From positions 1 to 9,788 of the forward strand of contig DKXQ01000022.1 in the NCBI GenBank assembly GCA_002493085.1: a DNA stretch of 9,788 nt, in the 5' to 3' direction. The translations under genes were made by a program, and so were the position numbers. This stretch comes from Lachnoclostridium sp. UBA7122. Its GTDB lineage: Bacteria; Bacillota; Clostridia; Lachnospirales; Lachnospiraceae. Below, piece after piece: positions 1 through 7,324 of this stretch (its first letter is position 1; the number at the start of each line of letters is the position of its first letter). The notes beneath the pieces were generated by a model. The model was given only the letters and a program-made list of their open reading frames with translations. It made no database searches and was not told where the DNA came from.

Positions 1-1
1 G

Positions 2-79
2 CACCACTGCGTGTTTCCATTCAAGTGGGAGCGGGCTGGCCGTTTCCAGAACTTTGAAATTGTCATGCCAAAGTCTTAA
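2..79 (+). CDS. Possible 3' end of an unrecognised gene, cut by the left edge
   Basis: A + strand frame is open from the left edge and ends at TAA (77-79). It gives 25 residues rich in basic and aromatic residues, ending in VMPKS. I do not recognise the family. The first 50 bases are about 60% GC by my count, clearly higher than the AT-rich DNA that follows, so this piece may have a different origin. The short repeats just after the stop would fit the end of an insertion sequence such as an IS21-like element, but I see no transposase motif. So short a frame may also be open by chance. Confidence 0.2.
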   Translation, partial: HHCVFPFKWERAGRFQNFEIVMPKS

Positions 80-147
80 AAAGTTACACAATATATCTAA
101 ACTTTCGTATACCCAGATAAAGTTACACTGTCATAAAGTTTTTTAAG

Positions 148-176
148 TTGACAAAGGCTTAAAAATGTAGCATAAT
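148..176 (+). promoter_or_regulatory. Sigma-70-type promoter of the beta-mannosidase gene
   Basis: TTGACA (148-153) and CATAAT (171-176) are separated by exactly 17 bases, giving a near-consensus vegetative promoter. Transcription should start near 183 and leave a leader of about 70 bases before the ATG at 256. An 8-base inverted repeat, TTTTTAAG (140-147) and CTTAAAAA (158-165), encloses the -35 box and could be an operator; this is inference. I see no LacI-type palindrome here, unlike at the transporter operon. Confidence 0.6.
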
Positions 177-255
177 CAACTAAAATACAAATTAATCCAG
201 TTAGCTTAAAAAGTTCAGGAAATATATAATTACAATTTATAATGTGGGGAAAATT

Positions 256-2754
256 ATGGAACGATTAATTCTTAATGGTGTATGGAGCATTAACCAGACA
301 GGGCAGGAAACGCAGTATAAAGTAACAGTTCCTGGTTCAGTCCTTTCTGCGCTTCTTGATGCAAAGGCAATTCCAGACCCGTTTTACAGGCGTAATGAAT
401 ACCAGACAAGGGAACTTTTCAGAAATAATTATATTTTTCAAAGGGATTTTTATATAAAAGAGACCTTTTTACAAGAGGAAGATATAGAATTAGTATGTGA
501 AGGGCTTGATACACTTGCAGTAATTTATGTAAATGGCAAAAAAGTATTTTATGCAGACAATATGCACAGGACATGGCGCATACCAGTAAAGAAATATATT
601 CATACAGGTAAAAACCATATAAGTATAGAATTTTTATCTGTACTTAAGTTTATGGATGAATATGTTTATGATGAAAATAAAGAAGTAAAGTATACTGCTG
701 CCGGGGCTATGAAAGGAAACCACCTTGTAAGAAAGGCACACTCCATGTTTGGCTGGGACTGGGGTCCACAGCTTCCAGATGCAGGCATATTCCGTGATAT
801 TTATCTTGAGGGCTGGACAGGAAGACGGATTGAAGATATACAGTTTCGCCAGCACCATACACTGGCAGAAGTACAGCTACAGTTGAAAATAAGCTTTTCC
901 TGCGGCTCTGCCTGTGAAAAACAGAAGATAAATATTATTATAAAAGAGAAGCAGACTGGAAAAACTACTGCCAGGACAGAAGCTGTTCTTGGAAACGGTA
1001 CAACGTGGGAGAGCACACTTTGTATTAAAGACCCGGAATTGTGGTGGCCTAATGGTTATGGAGAACAGGCATTGTATAAAGCTGTAGTAATGCTTACTGA
1101 TATGGATGGCAATGTACTTCAGGAACAGCAAAAAACCATAGGGTTCAGGACGCTTGGGATTAGCAGGGAAAAGGACAGCTGGGGAAGAGAGTTTGCCTTT
1201 AAAGTAAATGGCATAAAGATTTTTGCAATGGGGGCAGACTATATTCCAGAGGACTGTGTATATTCCAGAATCACAAAGCAGAAGCAGGACTATCTTCTGG
1301 AGTGTGCAAGAAAGGCCCATTTTAACTGTATAAGAGTCTGGGGAGGAGGTTATTACCCATCAGACACATTTTATGAACTATGTGATGAAAAGGGGCTTAT
1401 TGTATGGCAGGATTTAATGTTTGCCTGCAATGTTTATGATGCCACAGATGAATTTCTTGAAAACTGCAGGAATGAAGTCCAGGACAATGTAAGGCGGCTG
1501 CGCCACCATCCAAGCCTTGGCATGTGGTGTGGGAATAATGAAATAGAATCTGCATGGAGCCACTGGCCTGGTTTCCAAAAAGAAACTTTAAATCTGAGGG
1601 CAGATTATATCAGGCTTTTTGAGCATGTAATACCAGAAATTATAAAAAAAGATGCTCCTGATACATTTTTCTGGCCTTCATCACCATCATCAGGAGGATG
1701 TTTTGCAGACCCTGATAGTGAAAATGATGGTGATTCCCACTACTGGGATGTATGGCATGGACAAAAGCCATTTACTGATTACCGTAAGCACTTTTTCCGC
1801 TTCTGCTCTGAATTTGGGTTCCAGTCATTTCCAGACATAAAGACAGTGGAAACATTTACAGAGCCAGAGGACAGAAATATTTTTTCAAGAGTTATGGAAA
1901 GCCACCAGAAAAATAATGCTGCCAATGGAAAGATATTGTATTATATGTCAGAAAACTTCCGTTATCCGGCAAAGTTTGATGACCTTATCTATATAAGCCA
2001 GATACTCCAGGGGATGGCAATCCAGTATGGAGTGGAACACTGGCGGCGCAACAGGGGAAGATGCATGGGAACGCTTTACTGGCAGTTAAATGATAACTGG
2101 CCTGTTGCCTCATGGTCATCTGTTGACTACTTTGGAAGGTGGAAAGCACTGCAGTATATGGCATGCAGGTTTTATGCACATAAAGCATCAAGCCTTACCA
2201 TAGAAGAGCAGCGTATATGTTTATTTGTAGAAAATGAAACAGCAGGAAAAGTAAGATGGAAAAGCACAATCCGCCTGAAAGATATGGACTGCAAAAGTAT
2301 AGCTGAAGTTAAAAGCGAAGGCAGTACAGCCCCATTTTGTTCTGGAATGGCAGCAGAGATGGACTTTGGGAAGTTCTGTACAGATACTGGTGATTCCTGG
2401 AAAGAGACAGTGTTTGCAGAAGGCAGTGTTACATTTGAGGATGGTACCAGCACGCATAACGTTGAAGTACTTCTGCCATATAAATATCTGGCACTGAAAA
2501 AACCAGTTATAGAAAAATATGCTAAAGAAACAGACGGAATATTTATACTGCAATTAAAAAGCAATACATTTGCACCATTTACAGAATTGTCTTTTAAAGA
2601 TGCAGATGTAATTTTAAGTGATAACTATTTCCATCTGACAGGCGGTATACATGAGGTGCAAATAAGAAAAAAAGATATATTAAACAGCACATTTAAAAAT
2701 CCAGATGATTTACTGCAAAGACTTAAAGTACGGACTATTGCAGATACTTATTAA
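256..2754 (+). CDS. Beta-mannosidase, glycoside hydrolase family 2
   Basis: This enzyme should hydrolyse terminal non-reducing beta-D-mannose from mannan or N-glycan oligosaccharides in the cytoplasm; no signal peptide is visible. The 832 residues match the usual family length. In order there is a jelly-roll sugar-binding domain (about 5-190, ending near GWDWGPQLPDAGIFRDIYLEGW-type residues), an Ig-like domain (about 195-300) and a TIM barrel (from about 305) opening with RVWGGGYYPSDTFYE. The acid/base Glu lies in WCGNNE (E429) and the nucleophile in CSEFGFQSFP (E519), both in the expected family context. I chose the ATG at 256 because GGGGA (246-250) sits 5 bases upstream and acts as its ribosome binding site. 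A GTG at 244 in the same frame would add four residues and has no good site. The gene stands alone and faces away from the sulfatase operon. It appears intact. The exact substrate cannot be read from sequence. Confidence 0.95.
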   Translation: MERLILNGVWSINQTGQETQYKVTVPGSVLSALLDAKAIPDPFYRRNEYQTRELFRNNYIFQRDFYIKETFLQEEDIELVCEGLDTLAVIYVNGKKVFYADNMHRTWRIPVKKYIHTGKNHISIEFLSVLKFMDEYVYDENKEVKYTAAGAMKGNHLVRKAHSMFGWDWGPQLPDAGIFRDIYLEGWTGRRIEDIQFRQHHTLAEVQLQLKISFSCGSACEKQKINIIIKEKQTGKTTARTEAVLGNGTTWESTLCIKDPELWWPNGYGEQALYKAVVMLTDMDGNVLQEQQKTIGFRTLGISREKDSWGREFAFKVNGIKIFAMGADYIPEDCVYSRITKQKQDYLLECARKAHFNCIRVWGGGYYPSDTFYELCDEKGLIVWQDLMFACNVYDATDEFLENCRNEVQDNVRRLRHHPSLGMWCGNNEIESAWSHWPGFQKETLNLRADYIRLFEHVIPEIIKKDAPDTFFWPSSPSSGGCFADPDSENDGDSHYWDVWHGQKPFTDYRKHFFRFCSEFGFQSFPDIKTVETFTEPEDRNIFSRVMESHQKNNAANGKILYYMSENFRYPAKFDDLIYISQILQGMAIQYGVEHWRRNRGRCMGTLYWQLNDNWPVASWSSVDYFGRWKALQYMACRFYAHKASSLTIEEQRICLFVENETAGKVRWKSTIRLKDMDCKSIAEVKSEGSTAPFCSGMAAEMDFGKFCTDTGDSWKETVFAEGSVTFEDGTSTHNVEVLLPYKYLALKKPVIEKYAKETDGIFILQLKSNTFAPFTELSFKDADVILSDNYFHLTGGIHEVQIRKKDILNSTFKNPDDLLQRLKVRTIADTY

Positions 2755-2773
2755 GCCAGGGAAGCCACAGATA

Positions 2774-2824
2774 AAAGGGACTGCTGTATTAACTGGCCAA
2801 AAACTACCTAATACACAGCCCTTT
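2774..2824 (+). terminator. Hairpin after the beta-mannosidase gene, probable terminator
   Basis: AAAGGG (2774-2779), CTG (2781-2783) and TGTATT (2785-2790) pair with AATACA (2810-2815), CAG (2816-2818) and CCCTTT (2819-2824). This makes a 15-pair stem with two one-base bulges and a loop of about 19 bases, starting 20 bases after the stop codon. The following T-tract is weak, so termination may be inefficient. The rest of the gap up to 3009 is AT-rich and holds no gene I can see. It has an A8 run (2924-2931) that would be a U-tract on the - strand, but only a poor stem precedes it. Confidence 0.45.
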
Positions 2825-3009
2825 AAATCCTGTTTAATTTATATTTAAATCATCCAAAAATTATCTGTACATATAATTCTGCGATATGTCTCAAATTCCA
2901 ATAACAATAAGACAGATACAAACAAAAAAAACGAGGGTACTTTATGCATCCCCATTTTAGAATGTTTTTCCGGGTGCAAAGAAAAATATGTTAATTTCCA
3001 TTAAAAATA

Positions 3010-3028
3010 GCGGAGAGTTATTCTCCGC
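3010..3028 (-). terminator. Intrinsic terminator of the transporter/sulfatase operon
   Basis: On the - strand, a perfect 7-base stem (GCGGAGA, and its partner TCTCCGC) closes a 5-base loop and is followed by TATTTTT. The TAA stop of the anSME remnant (3020-3018) lies at the edge of the loop, so the last codons of the gene form one arm. This marks the operon's end and shows that the remnant keeps its original 3' end. Confidence 0.7.
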
Positions 3029-3332
3029 CAAAATTATTTATATCAGTGTTTTTTAATATGTACTGTCCCAATACGTTAATCCGTTCTTTCGTATGGGCAA
3101 AGAATATTTCATATGCAGGACATAAGTAATTAAGTCCTATTGTACTACCGGCAGTTGTCTCTCTCCATCTTCTGCAGCCACCCCGGCACATAGATATATG
3201 TGGACACGTCTGGCATTTCTCTGCCACTGGTTTTGAATCTTCCACAAATTTTTTTGCTGTATCAGATAATGCCAGGTTTTGGAAAGAGTTCTGCACTGTT
3301 CCCAGTTTCCACTCATCCAGACAATAAAAATC
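3018..3332 (-). pseudogene. C-terminal remnant of an anaerobic sulfatase-maturating enzyme (anSME)
   Basis: An intact anSME is a radical SAM/SPASM enzyme of about 370-400 residues that oxidises the motif Cys or Ser of a sulfatase to C-alpha-formylglycine. About 104 codons remain here. They begin DFYCLDEWKLG, a segment typical of the middle of anSME just after a cluster-binding Cys. They continue into the SPASM cysteine pattern C-x2-C-x5-C-x3-C-x17-C (KCQTCPHISMCRGGCRRW, later NYLCPAYEIFF), matching the family signature. The N-terminal radical-SAM CxxxCxxC core is missing, and a stop codon precedes the remnant in its own frame. A GTG at 3296 could be called as a start, but it is an internal codon of the family. 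The remnant overlaps the out-of-frame tail of sulfatase 1; the join lies near 3330-3336. No maturase activity is expected, so any sulfatase in this cell would need an anSME encoded elsewhere. Confidence 0.85.
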
Positions 3333-4315
3333 TCAAGCTGTCCGCTCTCCTCCAGATAATCAAGCAGACGGCCAATCTGTGCATCTGTATGTGTAAGCAT
3401 TCCTGCAAAGGCTTCCATCTCCCGTGCATAAACAGCCTTTTCCTTTTCTGTACAATCATCCCAGTCACGGATATATTTATTTTTCTCTGTCAGTTCCGCA
3501 TCCTGCGGAATCACACCAAGCCGTTTTTGGTTTTCAAACCATTGCTGCCTGATTACATCCCAGCCGGCATCGAACTTCCCCTTATACTGTTCAATGTACT
3601 CCTTCGGTGCATGATGTGGCGTATGCATGGCTCCAAATGGCAGATAGAGGAAAAACGGCTGCTCTGGAAAATTCATCTGATGCTCAAACAGATAATCAAT
3701 GGCATTATCCACAATGTCCTCTGAAAAATGATACCCCTCCTCTACTGTCTTTGGCTGTGCTGCCCTGGTATTGTCCCTGATTAGATGAGGATGGTACTGG
3801 TCATTCTCCCCATGCAGAAAGCCATAATATCTGTCAAATCCTTTCTGTAAAGGCCACCCATCCACTGGACCAGCCGCACACTGGTCTGCTGACAAATGCC
3901 ATTTACCTGTACAAAAAGTTGCATAACCATATTCCTTTAACACCTCTGCAATAGTTGCATATTCTGGTTTAATCTGATGGCCATCCAGATTGTTGTCACA
4001 ACCAGTTTTCATCTCAATCAGGCTTGCACAGCCAGCCGTGTGATGATTAGTTCCCGTCAGCAATGACGTTCTGGTAGCTGAACATACTGCAGTCGTATGA
4101 AAATTGTTGTAACGAAGCCCCTCTTTTGCCAGACGGTCAATATTTGGTGTCTCAATACTGGAGCCATAACAGCCAAGCTGTGCAAACCCCATATCATCCA
4201 GCAGAATATAGACAACATTTGGCGCATCCTTTGGATTAGTATCAATAGTATGATACTGATACCGTGTTTCTGCCATCGTGCGGCCAACGGTTCCGGTAAA
4301 TCTTCTTTCCTTCAT
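3137..4315 (-). CDS. Sulfatase 1, Cys-type arylsulfatase, C-terminally truncated and fused out of frame
   Basis: This is an alkaline-phosphatase-superfamily sulfatase that should hydrolyse sulfate monoesters. It has no signal peptide, so it would be cytoplasmic. The start is normal: ATG at 4315 with GAGGAAAC just upstream and a typical opening (FTGTVGRT). Metal-ligand Asp residues lie in ILLDDMGF (D40, D41). The modification motif is C78-S-A-T-R82 followed by TSLLTG, the Cys form matured by anSME. K138 and H140 in TGKWH and the HTPHHAPKEY segment follow. Genuine sulfatase sequence stops at about residue 328 (GQLE, near 3332). The last 64 residues are an out-of-frame reading of the anSME remnant, with no sulfatase character. 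The C-terminal SDNG metal ligands seen in sulfatase 2 are therefore missing, and activity is unlikely. The ORF starts 18 bases after sulfatase 2 ends, in the same operon. A deletion joining two operon genes is the best explanation; an assembly error is the alternative. Confidence 0.85.
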   Translation of the reverse strand: MKERRFTGTVGRTMAETRYQYHTIDTNPKDAPNVVYILLDDMGFAQLGCYGSSIETPNIDRLAKEGLRYNNFHTTAVCSATRTSLLTGTNHHTAGCASLIEMKTGCDNNLDGHQIKPEYATIAEVLKEYGYATFCTGKWHLSADQCAAGPVDGWPLQKGFDRYYGFLHGENDQYHPHLIRDNTRAAQPKTVEEGYHFSEDIVDNAIDYLFEHQMNFPEQPFFLYLPFGAMHTPHHAPKEYIEQYKGKFDAGWDVIRQQWFENQKRLGVIPQDAELTEKNKYIRDWDDCTEKEKAVYAREMEAFAGMLTHTDAQIGRLLDYLEESGQLEIFIVWMSGNWEQCRTLSKTWHYLIQQKNLWKIQNQWQRNARRVHIYLCAGVAAEDGERQLPVVQ

Positions 4316-4333
4316 AGTTTCCTCATTTCTTCT

Positions 4334-5329
4334 TTAATCTAATCTAAAAAACTCATCCAACATTTCTTTTGATGTCACAACCTGTGGTGCCGCTCTGAAT
4401 TCAATTTCATTTATTTTGCCAGAATACTCAACCTGTACTTCCGTTCCTGTTTTCAAAATATCAAGGCTCTTTTCATGTACAAAATGCCCCTCCTGGCCGC
4501 CTTCTGCACTAGTTCCATTATCTGACAGCAATACAATTATAGTATTATCTCTTTGTTCAATCATATCCAGATAATCAATAACTTTTCCAATCTGTTCATC
4601 TGTATGTTCTAAAAATCCGGCAAAGACTTCCATATACCTTGCATACACCTTTTTTTCATCTTCTGATAGTTCATCCCACGCCTTCACCAATTGATTTCTT
4701 GGTGTCAGAACTGTGTTCTGTGGGATAATTCCCAGTTTTTTCTGGTTTTCAAACCAACGTTCCCTTATGATATCCCATCCCTCATCAAACTTCCCTTTAT
4801 ATCTGTCAATATATTCCTTCGGTGCCTGATGCGGAGAATGTGCAGCACCATAGGCCAGATAAAGGAAAAATGGTTTCTCTGGATAAGCTGTCGTATGCTG
4901 GTAGATATAATGAACCGCCTGTTCAGACAAATCCTCTGACAAATGGTATCCTTCCTCTGGTGATTTTGGCGGTTGGATTACCGAATTATCTTTAATCAAA
5001 TCTGGATGATACTGATCCGTAAATCCCTCCATAAAACCATAAAATTTGTCAAAGCCCTTTTGCAACGGCCAATTCTGATATGGTCCCTGCTCCTCTGTCC
5101 TGTCAAGAGGGAGCAAATGCCATTTTCCAACTGCAAAACTGGTATAATCATACTCTTGTAAAATCTCAGCTACCGTTGCATATTCCGGTTTTAGCCAGCC
5201 TTGGTTATTAGGAAATCCAGTACAGGTATCTGACACACTTGCAAATCCGGCTGTATGGTGGTTTGCACCCGTCAGTAAAGCAGATCTTGTAGAAGAACAG
5301 ATTGCCGTTGTATGAATCTTCTCTTTCAT
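4334..5329 (-). CDS. Sulfatase 2, Cys-type arylsulfatase with N-terminal and probable internal deletions
   Basis: This 331-residue paralogue of sulfatase 1 starts MKEK and enters at once the HTTAICSSTR motif. The segment that carries the ILLDD metal ligands in sulfatase 1 (about 60-70 residues) is missing. The predicted formylglycine Cys is C11 in C-S-S-T-R15, with Ser where Ala or Pro is usual. GKWHL, GFDKFYGF, AHSPHQAPKEY and LSDNGTSAEGG (D270, N271) follow in family order. After about GQEGH282 the protein jumps to a short tail with YSGKINEIEF, which resembles the last strands of arylsulfatases, so a further block seems lost (inference). I chose the ATG at 5329 because AGAGG (5340-5336) lies 6 bases upstream; the ATG at 5356 has no site. 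The gene starts 39 bases after the binding protein's stop. It is open but probably inactive, since the N-terminal metal ligands are absent. Confidence 0.8.
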   Translation of the reverse strand: MKEKIHTTAICSSTRSALLTGANHHTAGFASVSDTCTGFPNNQGWLKPEYATVAEILQEYDYTSFAVGKWHLLPLDRTEEQGPYQNWPLQKGFDKFYGFMEGFTDQYHPDLIKDNSVIQPPKSPEEGYHLSEDLSEQAVHYIYQHTTAYPEKPFFLYLAYGAAHSPHQAPKEYIDRYKGKFDEGWDIIRERWFENQKKLGIIPQNTVLTPRNQLVKAWDELSEDEKKVYARYMEVFAGFLEHTDEQIGKVIDYLDMIEQRDNTIIVLLSDNGTSAEGGQEGHFVHEKSLDILKTGTEVQVEYSGKINEIEFRAAPQVVTSKEMLDEFFRLD

Positions 5330-5368
5330 ACTATACCTCTTTTCTGTCACATGCAAGCGTCCATCTCT

Positions 5369-6391
5369 CTATTCTGACAGCACTTCATCTACATATGTAT
5401 CATCAAACAATTCATCTAATTTTACATCCCCTCCCAATAAGGAGTTATCCTTTGCAAATTCATATACTTTTTTTGCACGCTCTATATATTCATCAGACAA
5501 TTCTGGCGAAAAATACTGAAAACCTGTATTATACGAATAAACTGCATCGACCACTTTTCTTGGCATTGCCTCCGTTACCATCAATTTGCTGGCTTCATCT
5601 GGATTTTTCTGTGCGTATTTTGCTGCACGGTTTAGCGCCCTAAGCAGTGCTTTATTTACATCTGCATTTTTTTCCACAAATTCTGTCCTTCCCGCCAGAA
5701 CAAAACCAGATGCCTGCTCTAAGTTGGACGTAGAATCTGCAATTACTTTTCCAAGCCCCATTACCTCATACATTTTTGTACCACCCAGACTACTGATTAA
5801 GCCATCAGCATCTCCACTTGCAAGAACGGTTTGGGCATCTGTCAGCGCATTTACAATTTCAACTTTATTCATATCTATATTATTTTCTTCACATAATTCC
5901 ACAAAATATTTATAAAGGATTGTACCTGGTGTCACAATAATCTTTTTTCCTTCTATATCTGCCACTTTTTCTATTCCACTTTTTCCGCTTACCAATAAGC
6001 CATAATTCATCTCTGAATTAGCCACACCTATCACTTTCAAATCCACACCGTTGCTCTTGGCAGTAATTGCCGGAAAATCCGCATAAAAGGCAAAATCAAT
6101 CTCCTTTGCTGCAAACGCCTCATTAATTGCTGGACCAGCACCGGCAAAACCAACATATTCTGCCTTGTATCCTGCCGCTTTTAATTCTTCATCAATATAA
6201 CCAAGTTTTTCTGCCACCTGTGCACATTCTGTAAGCTGTGCCGTCGCAGATGAGGCTGCAATCTTAACTGTTTTTAAATCGTTTCCCTTATCTTCAGATG
6301 CAGATCCTGAATCTGTACCTGAACCACATCCTGTAAAAGCAAATACTATACCTAATAATACCATTAACAATAACTTTTTATTTTTTTTCAA
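5369..6391 (-). CDS. ABC transporter substrate-binding lipoprotein, SsuA/TauA-like
   Basis: This is the extracellular solute receptor of the importer, anchored to the membrane by a lipidated Cys. The N-terminus is a textbook lipoprotein signal: KKNKK, a hydrophobic LLLMVLLGIVFAF stretch, and lipobox FTGC with C22 as the lipid site, then a Ser/Gly-rich linker. The mature part has the SsuA/NMT1-type fold signature (EKLGYIDEELK, GPAINEAFAAKEIDFAFY, a GTILYKYF segment). Its 340 residues fit the family. I prefer a TTG start at 6391, because the only strong ribosome binding site (GGAGG, 6405-6401) lies 9 bases before it. An ATG at 6415 would add eight residues, but GGAGG would then fall inside the gene. 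It is third in the operon and looks intact. The family binds sulfonates, taurine or sulfate esters; the sulfatases next door favour a sulfate ester, but this is inference. Confidence 0.9.
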   Translation of the reverse strand: MKKNKKLLLMVLLGIVFAFTGCGSGTDSGSASEDKGNDLKTVKIAASSATAQLTECAQVAEKLGYIDEELKAAGYKAEYVGFAGAGPAINEAFAAKEIDFAFYADFPAITAKSNGVDLKVIGVANSEMNYGLLVSGKSGIEKVADIEGKKIIVTPGTILYKYFVELCEENNIDMNKVEIVNALTDAQTVLASGDADGLISSLGGTKMYEVMGLGKVIADSTSNLEQASGFVLAGRTEFVEKNADVNKALLRALNRAAKYAQKNPDEASKLMVTEAMPRKVVDAVYSYNTGFQYFSPELSDEYIERAKKVYEFAKDNSLLGGDVKLDELFDDTYVDEVLSE

Positions 6392-6400
6392 TATATTTTT

Positions 6401-6405
6401 CCTCC
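6401..6405 (-). promoter_or_regulatory. Ribosome binding site that decides the start of the binding-protein gene
   Basis: On the - strand GGAGG lies 9 bases before TTG (6391) and after the ATG at 6415. The nearest purine-rich stretch upstream of that ATG is about 13 bases away. This favours a TTG start and a shorter, conventional signal peptide. Confidence 0.55.
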
Positions 6406-6483
6406 ATTTCTGCATAATGAACTAAAAGCCCCTTTTGCTTTATGCACGTATACAAGTTTTTAACAAACATAAAATCTGTAAAA

Positions 6484-7254
6484 CTATTTACTGTTTTTCT
6501 GTAAATTTACCCATGGTGTAAACTGATTAAAAAGCAGCGAAATTAATTTATCCATAATGATCCCAATCAACCCGATTACAATCATGCACACAATAACCTT
6601 GTCAGACTTCATTAGGCTCCGGGCCTCATTCATCCGGTAACCAATGCCTGTTGATGCCGCAATTAATTCAGAAGCAACAACCGCCATCCATGATACTCCC
6701 AGACCTAATTTTAATCCAACTAAAATCTGTGGTAATGCGTGTGGCAGATAGACTTTTGTAAATGTTTTCCATTTACCTAATTTGTAAAGCCTTGCAACCT
6801 CTGCATAACCGTCCGGTGTACTCTCTATGCCACTTAATGTATTAACTAAAATCGGAAATACTGCTGCAATCATAATAATAATTACTTTTGAACTTTCGCC
6901 AATGCCTGACCATAAAATAATCAGTGGAATCCAAGCAACCATTGGAATCTGGCGGATAACCGTAATAGTTGGCAACAACAGATTCTGCATTTTGGAAGAC
7001 ATACCCATAACTGAACCCAAAAATACTCCTGTGATGGCAGATGCCAAAAATCCTTTTACCACCCTTACTAAACTAATCATCAGGTCTCCCTGAAGCTGCC
7101 CGTTTGATGTCATTTCTATGAATGCGTTTCCCACCATCTGCTGGCCGGGAAGTATACTTGCCGGTAGTGAACCAAAGGTTGTAGCAATGTACCACAAAAC
7201 TAGAATAATAACTGGTACAATCAGAGCAACTAATATGTATTTTCCTGTTTTCAT
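6484..7254 (-). CDS. ABC transporter permease, SsuC/TauC-like
   Basis: This inner-membrane permease probably acts as a homodimer with the neighbouring ATPase to import a sulfonate or sulfate ester. It has 256 residues, as is normal for SsuC/TauC (BPD_transp_1 fold). About six hydrophobic segments are visible, including IVPVIILVLWYIATTFG near the N-terminus and GLIGIIMDKLISLLF near the end. The cytoplasmic EAA loop that contacts the ATPase lies at about residues 149-175 (GYAEVARLYKLG, then YLPHALPQI), with its conserved Gly and LP. The ATG at 7254 has AGGA 4 bases upstream. It sits 70 bases after the ATPase gene and 92 bases before the binding-protein start, in one operon. No damage is seen. 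Confidence 0.93.
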   Translation of the reverse strand: MKTGKYILVALIVPVIILVLWYIATTFGSLPASILPGQQMVGNAFIEMTSNGQLQGDLMISLVRVVKGFLASAITGVFLGSVMGMSSKMQNLLLPTITVIRQIPMVAWIPLIILWSGIGESSKVIIIMIAAVFPILVNTLSGIESTPDGYAEVARLYKLGKWKTFTKVYLPHALPQILVGLKLGLGVSWMAVVASELIAASTGIGYRMNEARSLMKSDKVIVCMIVIGLIGIIMDKLISLLFNQFTPWVNLQKNSK

Positions 7255-7324
7255 AAATTCCTATCCTCACTTTTCATTTATCATTTTTTCACATATTTAC
7301 TTTTGGCTGCCCCCTGCATATAAA

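Noticed and set aside
877..1320. 147-codon - strand ORF inside the beta-mannosidase gene
   Set aside because: It lies wholly opposite a well-conserved GH2 coding region, has no ribosome binding site I can see and its product has no recognisable domain; it is a shadow frame.
2172..2564. Overlapping 110- and 130-codon - strand ORFs in the 3' part of the beta-mannosidase gene
   Set aside because: Antisense shadows of the GH2 C-terminal region; compositions are Phe/Ser/Cys-rich with no domain.
2924..2981. Possible second - strand terminator (A8 run with GCATCCC and GGGTGC nearby)
   Set aside because: The stems are short and bulged and do not sit directly before the U-tract; the hairpin at 3010-3028 already ends the operon.
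3018..3296. Reading the anSME remnant as a complete small Cys-rich protein starting at GTG 3296
   Set aside because: The frame continues family sequence upstream of the GTG (FYCLDEWKLGT), so the GTG is an internal codon of a truncated gene.
3200..3724. 174-codon + strand ORF opposite sulfatase 1
   Set aside because: The - strand frame here has clear sulfatase and anSME motifs; the + strand product has none.
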